Position numbers and translations under genes: made by a program. From positions 1-40,940 of the forward strand of contig JAJPIE010000069.1 of NCBI GenBank assembly GCA_021324935.1: a DNA stretch of 40,940 nt, in the 5' to 3' direction. This DNA comes from Acidobacteriota bacterium (GTDB lineage Bacteria; Acidobacteriota; Terriglobia; Acidiferrales; UBA7541). Below are positions 26,159-34,623 of this stretch, piece after piece; position 1 is the stretch's first letter; each line of letters starts with the position of its first letter. Under the pieces are notes generated by a model. The model did not search any database, was not told the origin of the DNA, and saw only the letters and a list, made by a program, of their open reading frames with translations.

Positions 26159-27058
26159 ATGCAAAAGAGCCTCGCCATTCTGGGCGCCGGGCGCGTGGGA
26201 CGCGCCCTGGCCCGCGCGCTGCATGAGCACGGCTGGCAGATCACCGTTGTGACCGCACGCTCGGAAGCCAGCGCGCGCAAAGCGGTGAAATTCATCCGTG
26301 CCGGGCGGCCCTTTGCTTACATTCCGCCGCAAATCGTTGCCGCGAAAATCATTCTCCTCTCCGTCCCGGATGATGCGATCCCCGAAACGGCAGCGGAAGT
26401 CGCGCGGGTCGGCGGCGAGCAACTCCGCCGCAAAATCGTGATGCATACCAGCGGCGCGTGCGATGCCGGTGCGTTGCAGCCCGTTCGCGCCTTCGGCGCG
26501 TTCGCGGCTTCGATGCATCCTCTGCAGACGTTCAATGGCCTCAGTGTCCCTCCGTTCGAAGGAAAAGTCTTCGGCATCGAAGGCGATCCTGCCGCCGTGC
26601 GCGCGGCTCGCGCGATTGCGCGCACGCTCGGCGGCGTACCCGTGAATATCAGGCGTGAAAATAAAGTCGCGTATCACGCGGCCGGCGCGTTCGCTTCCGG
26701 CCTGTTGCTTTCGCTGGAAGAAGCGGGCGTGCAGATCCTGCAAAACGCCGGGCTGCCGCGCCGCGAAGCGCAACGCGCACTGCTCTCGTTGTCCCGCCAG
26801 GTTCTCGACCACTACGAAAAGCTCGGCCCGCAGAAAGCCTGGACCGGCCCGCTCTCGCGCGGCGATTTTGGCGTCGTGGCCAACCACGAAGATGCCATCG
26901 CGCGCCTTCATCCGGAATTTCTGGAAGCGTATCAGGCCGTCAGCCGGCTCTCCGCGCATGTGCTGGCGAAGGATCCCGCCGGTGTTTTGCAGCGCCTGGA
27001 ATCGCTTCCGCGTCATCCTTCCTCACCATTCGTCAAATCCAAAGGGGGCTCCGCTTGA
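26159..27058 (+). CDS. Rossmann-fold/DUF2520 oxidoreductase-like protein
   Basis: A 299-residue cytosolic protein of the DUF2520 family. The N-terminus is an NAD(P)-binding Rossmann fold (SLAILGAGRVGRALARAL, with G9, G11, G14), followed by the SVPDDAIPETAAEV strand-helix. The C-terminal all-helical DUF2520 domain runs from about residue 130 (ASMHPLQTF, NKVAYHAAGAFASGLLLSLEEAG, KAWTGPLSRGDFGVVANHEDAI). The layout is that of 6-phosphogluconate dehydrogenase-like or ketopantoate reductase-like enzymes, but the substrate is unknown. ATG 26159 is set by the first strand; a much longer open frame upstream lies antisense to the glycosyltransferase and is not coding. The stop overlaps the start of the M16 peptidase gene by 4 nt (TTGA). 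Confidence 0.93.
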   Translation: MQKSLAILGAGRVGRALARALHEHGWQITVVTARSEASARKAVKFIRAGRPFAYIPPQIVAAKIILLSVPDDAIPETAAEVARVGGEQLRRKIVMHTSGACDAGALQPVRAFGAFAASMHPLQTFNGLSVPPFEGKVFGIEGDPAAVRAARAIARTLGGVPVNIRRENKVAYHAAGAFASGLLLSLEEAGVQILQNAGLPRREAQRALLSLSRQVLDHYEKLGPQKAWTGPLSRGDFGVVANHEDAIARLHPEFLEAYQAVSRLSAHVLAKDPAGVLQRLESLPRHPSSPFVKSKGGSA

Positions 27059-28368
27059 GTTCACTCCACATTCCCATCGAACACTGCACGCTGAAAAACG
27101 GCCTGCGTGTGGTGATCGCGCCAGACGCGGCCGCGCCGGTCGTGACCCTCGGCGTCTATTACAAAATCGGCTTCCGCCTGGAACCCCAGGGCCGCAGCGG
27201 CTTCGCGCACCTTTTCGAACACTTGATGTTCCAAGGCTCGGAAAACGCGCCCAAAATGCAGCACATCAAGTTGATCAACTCGAGCGGCGGCGTGCTCAAT
27301 GGTTCCACCATGTACGACGTCACGAACTATTATGAGGCCGTGCCTTCCAACGCCCTCGAGCGCGTGCTTTGGCTCGAAGCCGACCGCATGCGTGCCCTGA
27401 AGGTGGACGACGAAAATCTCCGCAACCAGCGCGACGTGGTCAAGGAGGAAGTCCGCGTCAACGTCCTCAATCAGCCTTATGGCGGGTTTCCCTGGCTCGA
27501 TATGCCGCCGGTCGCGTTTCGCAACTGGGCCAACGCACATAATTTCTACGGCGATTTCCACGACCTAGACGCCGCGAATCTCGGTGACGTGCAGAAATTT
27601 TTCAAAACTTATTACGTGCCAAACAACGCCGTCCTTCTGATGCTGGGCGACCTCACCCCAAAGGACGGCTTTGCTCTCGCCGAAAAATATTTTGGTCCTA
27701 TTCCCGCTGGCGCTGCTCCGCCGTTTGCGGATCCCAGCGAGCCTCTGCAAAAGGAAGAGCGCCGCGGCCGCGTGGAGGAAAAGTTCGGCACCCTCCCGGC
27801 TATGGCCATCGGCTATGTGTTGCCCGCACGCCGCACGCCGGACTGGTACGCCATGGCGCTGCTTGATCAAGCCCTGCATGGCGGCCGCGCCGGGCGCATT
27901 CACCGCGAATTGGTCCTCGAAAAGCAGATTGCCGTCGAGGCCGACGGCGGCGTGGACGACCTCTTCGGCTGCAACGGCCCATCCCAAATGACCACGCGCA
28001 TCCTGCACAAGCCGGAATATTCCGACGAAGCCACACTGGCGGCCTTCGACACGGTCATCCGCGAAGTCCAGCAAAACGGAATCCACGAGGATGAATTGCA
28101 GCAGATTAAAGTGAAATGGCGGTCCGACTATTATTCGACGCTCGAGGGCGGCCGTGGCGGCTATATACCGCGTTACGGCCTGATGCACCTGCTCGCATGT
28201 TTCACGCTGTTCGAAAACGAACCGCAACTCGTCAATTCCATTCTCGAAGGCTTTCTCGCCGTCAAGCGCGAGGATCTTCCGCGCGTCGCAGCGAAATATC
28301 TCGTGCCGGAGAATCGCGCCATCGTTTTCCGCACTCCAGCGAATGCGGGCGCAAAGGAGGCCGCATGA
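27055..28368 (+). CDS. M16 peptidase, catalytic subunit
   Basis: A 437-residue zinc metallopeptidase of the pitrilysin/insulinase family (mitochondrial processing peptidase beta-like). The inverted zinc motif HLFEH gives His52, Glu55 and His56, and the third ligand Glu lies in NQRDVVKEEVR near residue 131-132. The second half (LPAMAIGYVLPARRTPDWYAMALLDQALHGG) is the inactive C-terminal repeat. No signal peptide is seen, so it is probably cytosolic or exported by another route. The TTG start overlaps the previous stop and has AAAGGGGG 6 nt upstream. Its own stop overlaps the next gene (ATGA), which encodes an M16 protein without the zinc motif. The two therefore probably form the typical active/inactive heterodimer. 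Confidence 0.95.
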   Translation: MSSLHIPIEHCTLKNGLRVVIAPDAAAPVVTLGVYYKIGFRLEPQGRSGFAHLFEHLMFQGSENAPKMQHIKLINSSGGVLNGSTMYDVTNYYEAVPSNALERVLWLEADRMRALKVDDENLRNQRDVVKEEVRVNVLNQPYGGFPWLDMPPVAFRNWANAHNFYGDFHDLDAANLGDVQKFFKTYYVPNNAVLLMLGDLTPKDGFALAEKYFGPIPAGAAPPFADPSEPLQKEERRGRVEEKFGTLPAMAIGYVLPARRTPDWYAMALLDQALHGGRAGRIHRELVLEKQIAVEADGGVDDLFGCNGPSQMTTRILHKPEYSDEATLAAFDTVIREVQQNGIHEDELQQIKVKWRSDYYSTLEGGRGGYIPRYGLMHLLACFTLFENEPQLVNSILEGFLAVKREDLPRVAAKYLVPENRAIVFRTPANAGAKEAA

Positions 28369-29738
28369 TGGCTTCTCGCGCACCGGAATTTTCCGCCGCC
28401 ATGCCCGCTCTTGCCTCCGAACGCCCGGTTACCTGGCCCAAGCGCACTCGCACACGGCTTCCGAACGGGCTCCAGGTCGTCCTCGCCGAGGCTCATGCGA
28501 TCCCCAAATTTCATGGCGAGCTCTATTTCCGTGCCGGCAATGCGCAAGTTTCCGAATGCTGCACCGGCCTTGCGGAAATGACCGCAACCCTGGTGCGCAC
28601 CGGCACGGCCCGGCGCGGCAGCCGCCAGATTGAAGAAGACCTCCGTCGCCTCGGCGCCGATCTCGGCACCAACGCGGGCCAGGACACCAGCGCGATCGGC
28701 TTTGTCGGCCTCAGCGAATTTGCCGAACCGCTCCTGCAACTTGTGAATGAGCTCGCGCGCGAGGCCTCTTTTCCCGAAAACGAATTCGAGCGCGAGCGCC
28801 GCCAGAAGCTTGAAGAAGTAAAGCTCGAGCGCACGTCCCCCGGTTTCCTGGCCGGGGAGCGCTTGCGCAAGGTATTATTCGGGACGCACCCTTACGCACT
28901 GGTCTCTCCCAGCGAAACCCAAGTCGCCGCTTACAAACGGGAAGATTTGCAGAGGGCCTACCGCGAGATCTACGCGCCGGATGATGCGCTGCTCATGCTG
29001 GTCGGCGATTTCGATCCGCAGGCGATGTTGACTTTGATCGAAAAGATCTTCGGCAATTGGTCCGGCAAGAAAGCTCCGGCGAAGGAGTTCCCTGCCCCGC
29101 CGAAGCCCCAGGGCCGCCGCGTATATCTCGTGCACAATCCCGGCTCGGTGCAGACACAAATCCTCGTCGGCTGCCACGCCATCACGCGCAAGCATCCGGA
29201 TTGGATTCGCCTCGGCCTCACCAACAGCCTCTATGGCGGCGCGTTCAATTCGCGCCTGATCATGAATATTCGCGAGGACAAGGGCTATACCTACAGTCCG
29301 CGCAGCAGCGTCAATTCCCTGCGCCAGCACGGCTTTTTTTCCGTTTCCGCCGCGGTGCGCAACGAGGTCGTCGCCGCCTCGCTCACCGAGATCTTCTATG
29401 AGATCGACAAGCTTCGCTCCCTGCCCGTTCCCGAGGCGGAACTCGCCGACGCCCAGAATTATCTGGCCGGCGTGTTTGCGCTGGGGCTCGCAACGCAGGA
29501 GGGGCTGCTCTCCCAATTTTCCACCGTCGAGCTTGACGAACTCCCAGCTGACTACCTCGAATCGTATCGCGACAACGTCCGCGCCGTCACCCCAGCGGAC
29601 CTCATGGCCGCCGCGCGTAAATATTTCGACTCCGCCAGCATGCAGATCGTGGTCGTTGGCGACCGTGCCCAAATCGAAGACCAGGCTGCCCTGTTCGGCC
29701 CCCTCGAAATCTTCGACACCCAGGGCAATAAGTTGTAG
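28365..29738 (+). CDS. M16 peptidase-like non-catalytic subunit
   Basis: A 457-residue M16 family partner protein. The position of the zinc motif is occupied by CCTGLAEMTATLVRTGT, which lacks both His and the catalytic Glu, so it cannot bind zinc. The C-terminal domain keeps the substrate-binding Arg/Tyr pair in LIMNIREDKGYTYSPRSSV. This is the alpha-subunit pattern of mitochondrial processing peptidase and of bacterial M16B heterodimers. ATG 28365 is set by AAAGGAGG 4 nt upstream and by the 4-nt overlap with the catalytic subunit gene. A strong terminator follows the stop. The substrate is unknown; such pairs in bacteria degrade or process peptides. Confidence 0.95.
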   Translation: MMASRAPEFSAAMPALASERPVTWPKRTRTRLPNGLQVVLAEAHAIPKFHGELYFRAGNAQVSECCTGLAEMTATLVRTGTARRGSRQIEEDLRRLGADLGTNAGQDTSAIGFVGLSEFAEPLLQLVNELAREASFPENEFERERRQKLEEVKLERTSPGFLAGERLRKVLFGTHPYALVSPSETQVAAYKREDLQRAYREIYAPDDALLMLVGDFDPQAMLTLIEKIFGNWSGKKAPAKEFPAPPKPQGRRVYLVHNPGSVQTQILVGCHAITRKHPDWIRLGLTNSLYGGAFNSRLIMNIREDKGYTYSPRSSVNSLRQHGFFSVSAAVRNEVVAASLTEIFYEIDKLRSLPVPEAELADAQNYLAGVFALGLATQEGLLSQFSTVELDELPADYLESYRDNVRAVTPADLMAAARKYFDSASMQIVVVGDRAQIEDQAALFGPLEIFDTQGNKL

Positions 29739-29747
29739 CGCTGCCCT

Positions 29748-29783
29748 TCCGAGGTCCGCCGTCCGGACCCTCGGATTGTTTTT
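29748..29783 (+). terminator. Intrinsic terminator of the DUF2520-M16 operon
   Basis: An 11-bp stem (29748-29758 with 29764-29775, one bulged G) directly followed by TTGTTTTT, 10 nt after the M16 stop. A strong terminator. Confidence 0.88.
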
Positions 29784-29825
29784 CTGGGGCGGGCCGCTCG
29801 CGGGTCCAGCGAAGCGGCTGCCATT

Positions 29826-29881
29826 GGTAGCGCCCCCATCTTGCGGGCAAGCGGGCTTGCCGCCAGGATGGCGGAACTACC
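29826..29881. repeat. Palindromic intergenic repeat, copy 2
   Basis: Outer arms GGTAG (29826-29830) and CTACC (29877-29881) enclose a 7-bp stem GGCAAGC/GCTTGCC (29846-29852, 29855-29861) with a 2-nt loop. It shares its 5' segment with the element at 24891-24945. Confidence 0.6.
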
Positions 29882-29900
29882 AAATCCGCTTTATCTGTTA

Positions 29901-29929
29901 TTGATTTATTAACGTCATTCTGGCATTAT
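29901..29929 (+). promoter_or_regulatory. Candidate leaderless promoter of the ComEA-like gene
   Basis: TTGATT at 29901-29906, a 17-nt spacer and CATTAT at 29924-29929, 7 nt before ATG 29937. No Shine-Dalgarno is present. Confidence 0.55.
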
Positions 29930-29936
29930 CCTGCCC

Positions 29937-30359
29937 ATGCAATTGCCGCGAATCACTCCTTCGCTCGTCTGCTGCGTACTTGCCTTCTACCTCTCCGCTC
30001 TCCTGCCAGCGGCCGCAAAAAAGAAGCCCCCCGCACATCCCATCAATCTCAATACCGCCTCCGCTTCCGAACTCGAATCGGTTCCCGGCATCGGCCCAGC
30101 CACGGCGCAAAAAATCCTCGACACACGCAAATCCTACGGCTCTTTTCAAAGTATCGACGATCTTCTCTCCATCAAAGGCATCGGCCAAAAGCGCCTCGAC
30201 AAAATGCGCAAATATCTGACCGTCGAGTCATCCCATACAAAGCGCCATACCACCTCTTCGCAGAGCGCGTCGGAGCATGCCAAACCCGCACCGGCAAAAA
30301 CCCCCGCAAAGCCGTCGCCCACCCCGCCGGCCACCACAAGCGAAGACGACGAGCCGTAG
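29937..30359 (+). CDS. Exported ComEA-like helix-hairpin-helix protein
   Basis: A 140-residue protein with a signal peptide (about residues 1-27, LVCCVLAFYLSALLPAAA) and a double helix-hairpin-helix domain (NLNTASASELESVPGIGPATAQKILDTR, then FQSIDDLLSIKGIGQKRLDKMRKYL) as in the DNA receptor ComEA. The Lys/Pro/Ser/Thr-rich tail of about 45 residues is disordered and ends acidic. It would bind double-stranded DNA in the periplasm, as in natural transformation, although no other competence gene is in the window and stand-alone HhH proteins have other roles. The ATG is 7 nt after a -10-like hexamer, so the mRNA is likely leaderless. It converges with ribBA. Confidence 0.9.
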   Translation: MQLPRITPSLVCCVLAFYLSALLPAAAKKKPPAHPINLNTASASELESVPGIGPATAQKILDTRKSYGSFQSIDDLLSIKGIGQKRLDKMRKYLTVESSHTKRHTTSSQSASEHAKPAPAKTPAKPSPTPPATTSEDDEP

Positions 30360-30380
30360 TTGTAGCTAGCCACTTCAGGG

Positions 30381-30441
30381 GTGAGGCCTTTCCTCACACG
30401 AGCAGCCTTGCCCGCCGTGGGAAACCCCTCAGGCCTGAGGG
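30381..30441. terminator. Inverted repeats between convergent genes, likely bidirectional terminator
   Basis: GTGAGG (30381-30386) pairs with CCTCAC (30392-30397) around a 5-nt loop, and a perfect 16-bp palindrome (CCCTCAGGCCTGAGGG) lies at 30426-30441. They separate the ComEA-like gene from the convergent ribBA gene. There is no long T tract, so the terminator role is inferred. Confidence 0.4.
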
Positions 30442-30468
30442 TCTGAGCCACAGTTCACATTTTTGAAA

Positions 30469-31650
30469 TTACAATCGTTGGTGAGTGGGCTTCCGCGTCG
30501 AGAGATTTAGCGGCACCTGGTCCGCAATACGGATGCCGTAGCCTTCCAGGGCCACCACTTTTTTCGGATGGTTCGTAATTACACGAATGTCTTTCAATCC
30601 CAGGTCAATCAATATCTGCGCGCCGATGCCGCTTTCATGCTGCACCATCCGCTGCCGCGCCGGCTCGCGATCCAGTTGCCCCCGCGAATGAAAATGAATT
30701 TGCGGCAGCTTGCCCGGCGTCTCCGGCGCATCAATGGAAAATCCGCGCCCGGTATGGTGCAAATACAAGAATACGCCGCGATCTTCCTGCGCGATTCTTT
30801 CCAGCGACTTTGCAATCAGGTCCGGGCAATCGCAGGAGGTTGAGCCAAACACATCGCCCGTCAGGCAATGCGAATGCACGCGCACCAGCGGCGGCGTCGC
30901 GCCTTCCAGCTCGCCCCGCACGAGCGCCACATGCTTGTCCTGGTCCACGTCGCTGGCATAGGCAATCATCCGGAAATCCCCGTACCTTGTCGGCAGCACC
31001 GCTTCGGCCACGCGCCGCACGTAGCGCTCGTGTTGCATGCGGTAGCGGATCAGATCCGCCACGGTGAGCATCTTCAATCCGTGCTCGCGGCAAAATTCGA
31101 TCAACTGCGGCACGCGCGCCATGGTGCCGTCTTCATTCATGATTTCGCAGATCACGCCGGAGGGATCCAGCCCCGCGATGCGCGACAAATCCACGCTGGC
31201 TTCCGTCTGCCCCGCGCGCACCAGCACGCCGCCATTGCGCGCGCGCAGCGGGAACATGTGACCCGGCCTCGCCAAATCCTGCGGCCTCGTCTTCGCATCT
31301 ATGGCCGTCAAAATCGTTATCGCGCGGTCCGATGCGCTGATACCCGTGGTCACGCCCACTTTCGCGTCAATCGCTTCGGTAAACGCCGTGCCGTGCGCGG
31401 ACGTATTGATCGGCGACATCAGCGGCAGGTTCAATTCATCGCAGCGCTGCTCGGTCAGCGCCAGGCAAATCAGCCCGCGCCCGAATTTTGCCATGAAGTT
31501 GATGGCTTCGGGCGTGATCTTCTCCGCCGCCATCGTCAAATCGCCTTCGTTTTCGCGGTCTTCGTCGTCCACCAGGACGATCATCCGCCCCTGGCGAATC
31601 TCCTCCACCGCCTCTTCCACCGTCGCAATGCCATCTCTTGTGTCGCTCAT
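30469..31650 (-). CDS. ribBA: RibBA-type riboflavin synthesis protein with divergent active sites
   Basis: A 393-residue fusion of DHBP synthase (about 1-205) and a GTP cyclohydrolase II-like domain (about 210-390), the two entry enzymes of riboflavin synthesis in the cytosol. The first half has [10 protein letters not shown] at 28-37, [10 protein letters not shown] and [10 protein letters not shown], but the usual GHTEA metal site reads GQTEA (Gln148). The second half keeps the zinc cysteines Cys262, Cys273 and Cys275 ([16 protein letters not shown]) and ITNHPKK. The segment between GRG and GIGAQIL is rewritten, however, and the usual DxRDY catalytic Asp/Arg appear as VQHES. Activity of the second domain is therefore doubtful. 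ATG 31650 is chosen by homology. It sits 6 nt from a -10-like TATGCT. Confidence 0.9.
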   Translation of the reverse strand: MSDTRDGIATVEEAVEEIRQGRMIVLVDDEDRENEGDLTMAAEKITPEAINFMAKFGRGLICLALTEQRCDELNLPLMSPINTSAHGTAFTEAIDAKVGVTTGISASDRAITILTAIDAKTRPQDLARPGHMFPLRARNGGVLVRAGQTEASVDLSRIAGLDPSGVICEIMNEDGTMARVPQLIEFCREHGLKMLTVADLIRYRMQHERYVRRVAEAVLPTRYGDFRMIAYASDVDQDKHVALVRGELEGATPPLVRVHSHCLTGDVFGSTSCDCPDLIAKSLERIAQEDRGVFLYLHHTGRGFSIDAPETPGKLPQIHFHSRGQLDREPARQRMVQHESGIGAQILIDLGLKDIRVITNHPKKVVALEGYGIRIADQVPLNLSTRKPTHQRL

Positions 31651-31656
31651 AACCTC

Positions 31657-31685
31657 AGCATAAGGCCATTGACCCGGCCAGTAAA
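31657..31685 (-). promoter_or_regulatory. Candidate leaderless promoter of ribBA
   Basis: On the minus strand TTTACT (31685-31680), a 17-nt spacer and TATGCT (31662-31657) end 6 nt before ATG 31650. The 58-bp gap to the divergent DoxX gene leaves no room for an FMN riboswitch, and none is seen. Confidence 0.5.
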
Positions 31686-31708
31686 GCATTGGCGCTCTTG
31701 CGGCCAAA

Positions 31709-32131
31709 ATGCTATTTTCTTCGCTGCTCGCCGCTGGGGAGGGCGCCTTGTTTTTCCCGCAACTTGCCCGCTTCACCGACCTTAGCTTGCTTCTGCTGCG
31801 CCTGATGGTCGCCATGGTTTTCGCCACCAGCGGCTGGAAACATCTCCAGGATCCCGCTGGCCGGGGCAAAAGCATCGGCATGAGCAAAGGATTCACCCTC
31901 TTCCTTGGCGCGGCCGAATTCGCCAGGGGCCTTGCCATCGCCGCGGGCGTCCTGGCGCAAATTGCGGCGCTTGGCCTCATCCTCATCATGCTCGGGGCGA
32001 TTCAGAAAAAAATCTTCGAATGGCACATTTCGTTCTGGGCCAATAATGGCTGGCATTACGATGTGATCATGATCGTGATGAATCTCGTCGTCGTCGCCAG
32101 CGGCGGCGGCCGCTGCACTCTGCTGCATTGA
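31709..32131 (+). CDS. DoxX-family membrane protein
   Basis: A 140-residue integral membrane protein of the DoxX family. Four helices are visible: LSLLLLRLMVAMVFATSGWKHL, FTLFLGAAEFARGLAIAAGVL, IAALGLILIMLGAIQ and YDVIMIVMNLVVVASGGG. The conserved RLMVAMVFATSGWKHLQDP of helix 1 and GAAEFARGLAIAAG of helix 2 are diagnostic. Family members are linked to quinone or thiosulfate oxidation or to oxidative stress complexes in other bacteria, but the role here is not known. It is divergent from ribBA with 58 bp between. The first 20 residues are not conserved in style, so an internal start is possible. Confidence 0.9.
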   Translation: MLFSSLLAAGEGALFFPQLARFTDLSLLLLRLMVAMVFATSGWKHLQDPAGRGKSIGMSKGFTLFLGAAEFARGLAIAAGVLAQIAALGLILIMLGAIQKKIFEWHISFWANNGWHYDVIMIVMNLVVVASGGGRCTLLH

Positions 32132-32277
32132 GAGAGTTCCTCGCCCGACCCCGGGCGTTCCCGGCCTGTCGCGCAATCTGCCTGGCGCCCGCTTCCCGCA
32201 GGCGAACCTGACTGCCGGCAGACGTTGACGGAGCTGCAGTAGGAGGATGCAACACCCTTGGCAAAGCAAGCTTGGGC

Positions 32278-32898
32278 CTACGTCAGCGCCCAGCCCGCCA
32301 GCGTTAGCGCCACGAACATGGCAAGCGTCCCCAAACTGATCAACGAGAGCGCCTTCCCCCGGCCCAGTAGCAGGTTCCGCGTCTCCGCCTTGCAGCACAA
32401 CACCGTGGCCACAATTAAAATTGCTCCCCAAGAAATCGTACATGGCAATCCCGGATACCGCGAAAGCATTGCCATCGTTTTTTCGGAAGGCTGCCCCGCG
32501 GGAATCCACCACGGCAGGATCGGCGCGAATCCCGCGGCCAGGACAAACGTCAAAATTTTCCGGCTCACCCAGCTTCGCACCTTGGCCACCGGCTTCGCCT
32601 TGCGCACCTTGCGCCACACGTAAAACTCCCAGGCCAGCAGCGCCGCCGCCAGCGGCATCCATCCGTAAACGCTCGTTTCGCGGTCCACCCACAGCCAGTC
32701 GCGGAAAAAGTATCCCGAAGCATGTGAAGCGGCCAGCCGCGGCAGAATAGCCCATTGCGTCACCGCGTTGCCCACCGCCGCCATCAGCAGCACCGCCAGG
32801 CTCGTCAACTGGATCCACTCATGGGACGGCGGCTTTCCGCACCGCGTGCACACGGGACGCTCCGGAAATATCTTCAGTCCGCAATGCTCGCAATACAC
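32278..32898 (-). CDS. Zinc-ribbon membrane protein of unknown function
   Basis: A 206-residue protein starting with a zinc ribbon of the double CxxC type (VYCEHCGLKIFPERPVCTRCG, within 21 residues of the start) followed by four or five membrane helices (LTSLAVLLMAAVGNAVTQW, MPLAAALLAWEFYVW, ILTFVLAAGFAPILPWW, ISWGAILIVATVLCC, LISLGTLAMFVALTLAGWAL). The zinc ribbon would face the cytosol. GTG 32898 is chosen because GAGG lies 5 nt upstream and because it starts directly before the ribbon; an upstream start at 32949 adds 17 residues. I do not recognise a named family. It is convergent with the DoxX gene and lies 380 bp downstream of gdhA on the same strand. Confidence 0.75.
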   Translation of the reverse strand: MYCEHCGLKIFPERPVCTRCGKPPSHEWIQLTSLAVLLMAAVGNAVTQWAILPRLAASHASGYFFRDWLWVDRETSVYGWMPLAAALLAWEFYVWRKVRKAKPVAKVRSWVSRKILTFVLAAGFAPILPWWIPAGQPSEKTMAMLSRYPGLPCTISWGAILIVATVLCCKAETRNLLLGRGKALSLISLGTLAMFVALTLAGWALT

Positions 32899-33222
32899 GG
32901 TGACCTCGCTTGTCTCCCCCAGGAAACACACACGCCAACCGAGGCGCAAATCCTACCGCGTGGAATTGCTCTAGCCTACTGGTCGCAGGTGCAGCCGCGG
33001 GAATCGCGCGGCCGATGAACCTTCGGCGGAGTTTCACGGGGCAGTCCAAAGTCGAAAGCTCCAGATTTCAAGTTGAATGTTGAAGTTCACGCTCAAGCTG
33101 CTCCGTCACACCGCTCTTTAAGAACCGAGCGGCCCGCCCCTCCATTTAGGGAAGAGCGGGCCGGTTTAATTTTCTCTCTTATTTGTCTACGGGTCGCGGC
33201 TTACGGCTCGCCTCTCGGCGCT
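32899..33222. other. Intergenic region after gdhA with alternative hairpins
   Basis: No gene seen. CCGCTC (33111-33116) pairs with GAGCGG (33127-33132), while GGCCCGC (33131-33137) pairs with GCGGGCC (33156-33162); the two stems share bases 33131-33132 and exclude each other. The second is likely the 3' end of the gdhA transcript on the minus strand, although the T-rich side (TTTAATTTT) faces the plus strand. Confidence 0.45.
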
Positions 33223-34623
33223 TTACACGACACCCTGATCCATCATTGCATCGGCCACCTTCAGGAACCCCGCGATATTCGAGCCAAAGACAAGGTTGCC
33301 GGGCACGCCGTAGCGCTCGGCCGTTTCATGCGCGTTCCTGTGGATCTCAATCATAATCCGGTGCAGCCGATCGTCCACTTCCTCGCGTGTCCATGCCAGA
33401 TGCATGGAGTTCTGCGCCATTTCCAGGCCGCTGGTCGCCACGCCGCCGGCATTCGCCGCCTTCGCCGGTCCATAAAGCACCTTGGCCTCCAGGAACAGCT
33501 TCGTCGCCTCCAGCGTGCTGGGCATGTTCGCTCCTTCGGACACCAGTTTGCATCCGTTCATCACCAGTGTCGCCGCGTCCTTGGCGTTGATTTCATTCTG
33601 CGTCGCGCACGGGAACGCGCAATCCGCCTTGATCGTCCAAAGCGGGTTGTAGTCCAGCTTCGGATCCACAGGAATGTATCTGGCCGTACGGAATTTTTCC
33701 GCGTACTCCTTGATGCGCCCGCGCCTTCCGTTCTTGAGGTCGAGCACCCAGATGAGCTTTTCGCGGTTGATCCCCTCCGGATCGTGAATCACTCCATTCG
33801 AATCGGACATCGCCACGACCTTCGCACCGTATTCGAGCAACTTCTCCATTGTATATTGTGAAACGTTGCCGCTCCCCGAAACCAGGCACACCTTTCCGGC
33901 CAGCGTCTCCTTGCGCGTCTTCAGCATTTCGTCCGCGAAATACACGCAGCCGTAGCCGGTCGCCTCCGGCCTTATCAACGAGCCGCCCCAGTTCATGCCC
34001 TTCCCGGTCAGCACGCCGTTGAAGCGGTTCGCCAGCTTCTTGTACTGCCCGAACAAAAAGCCGATTTCCCGCCCGCCAACTCCGATGTCGCCCGCCGGAA
34101 CGTCGGTTTCCGATCCAATGTGACGGAACAATTCGCTCATGAAGCTCTGGCAGAAGCGCATCACTTCCGCGTCGCTCTTCCCTTTCGGGTCGAAATCGGA
34201 GCCGCCCTTCCCGCCGCCCATCGGCAGCGTGGTCAGCGAATTCTTTAGCACCTGCTCGAACGCCAGGAATTTCAGAATGCTCAGATTCACCGAAGGATGA
34301 AACCGCAAGCCCCCCTTGTAGGGGCCGATCGCGCTGTTCATCTCGATGCGGAAGCCGCGGTTCACTTGCACTTCACCATGGTCGTCCACCCACGGCACCC
34401 GGAACATCAGCGCCCGCTCGGGTTCCACCAGCCGTTCGAGGATTTTGTGCTTCTGGTATTCGGGATGTGCGGCTAAGGCAGGAGTGAGCGTTTCGAGGAC
34501 TTCCTGGACGGCTTGCAAAAATTCCACTTCACCGGGATTCTTGCTGCGGACTGCGTTCAAAACGGATTCGACGTATTCCACGGCACGCGGATTCGCCGTG
34601 GGAGGTAAGGTAGTGACTCCCAT
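33223..34623 (-). CDS. gdhA: Glutamate dehydrogenase (NADP-type, hexameric)
   Basis: A 466-residue cytosolic enzyme that converts 2-oxoglutarate and ammonium to glutamate, probably with NADPH. The substrate domain has MNSAIGPYKGGLRFHPSVN, the catalytic LPMGGGKGGSDFDPKGKSD, and DVPAGDIGVGGREIGFLFGQY; the nucleotide domain follows (VCLVSGSGNVSQYTMEKL). ANAGGVATSGLEMAQNSM and the C-terminal helix close the protein. Length matches the approximately 450-residue bacterial hexameric type (GdhA of Escherichia coli is 447). The NADP assignment is by overall similarity to that subfamily rather than by a decisive residue. AGGAGA lies 8 nt before the ATG, and a 460-bp upstream region with several palindromes precedes it. 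Confidence 0.97.
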   Translation of the reverse strand: MGVTTLPPTANPRAVEYVESVLNAVRSKNPGEVEFLQAVQEVLETLTPALAAHPEYQKHKILERLVEPERALMFRVPWVDDHGEVQVNRGFRIEMNSAIGPYKGGLRFHPSVNLSILKFLAFEQVLKNSLTTLPMGGGKGGSDFDPKGKSDAEVMRFCQSFMSELFRHIGSETDVPAGDIGVGGREIGFLFGQYKKLANRFNGVLTGKGMNWGGSLIRPEATGYGCVYFADEMLKTRKETLAGKVCLVSGSGNVSQYTMEKLLEYGAKVVAMSDSNGVIHDPEGINREKLIWVLDLKNGRRGRIKEYAEKFRTARYIPVDPKLDYNPLWTIKADCAFPCATQNEINAKDAATLVMNGCKLVSEGANMPSTLEATKLFLEAKVLYGPAKAANAGGVATSGLEMAQNSMHLAWTREEVDDRLHRIMIEIHRNAHETAERYGVPGNLVFGSNIAGFLKVADAMMDQGVV

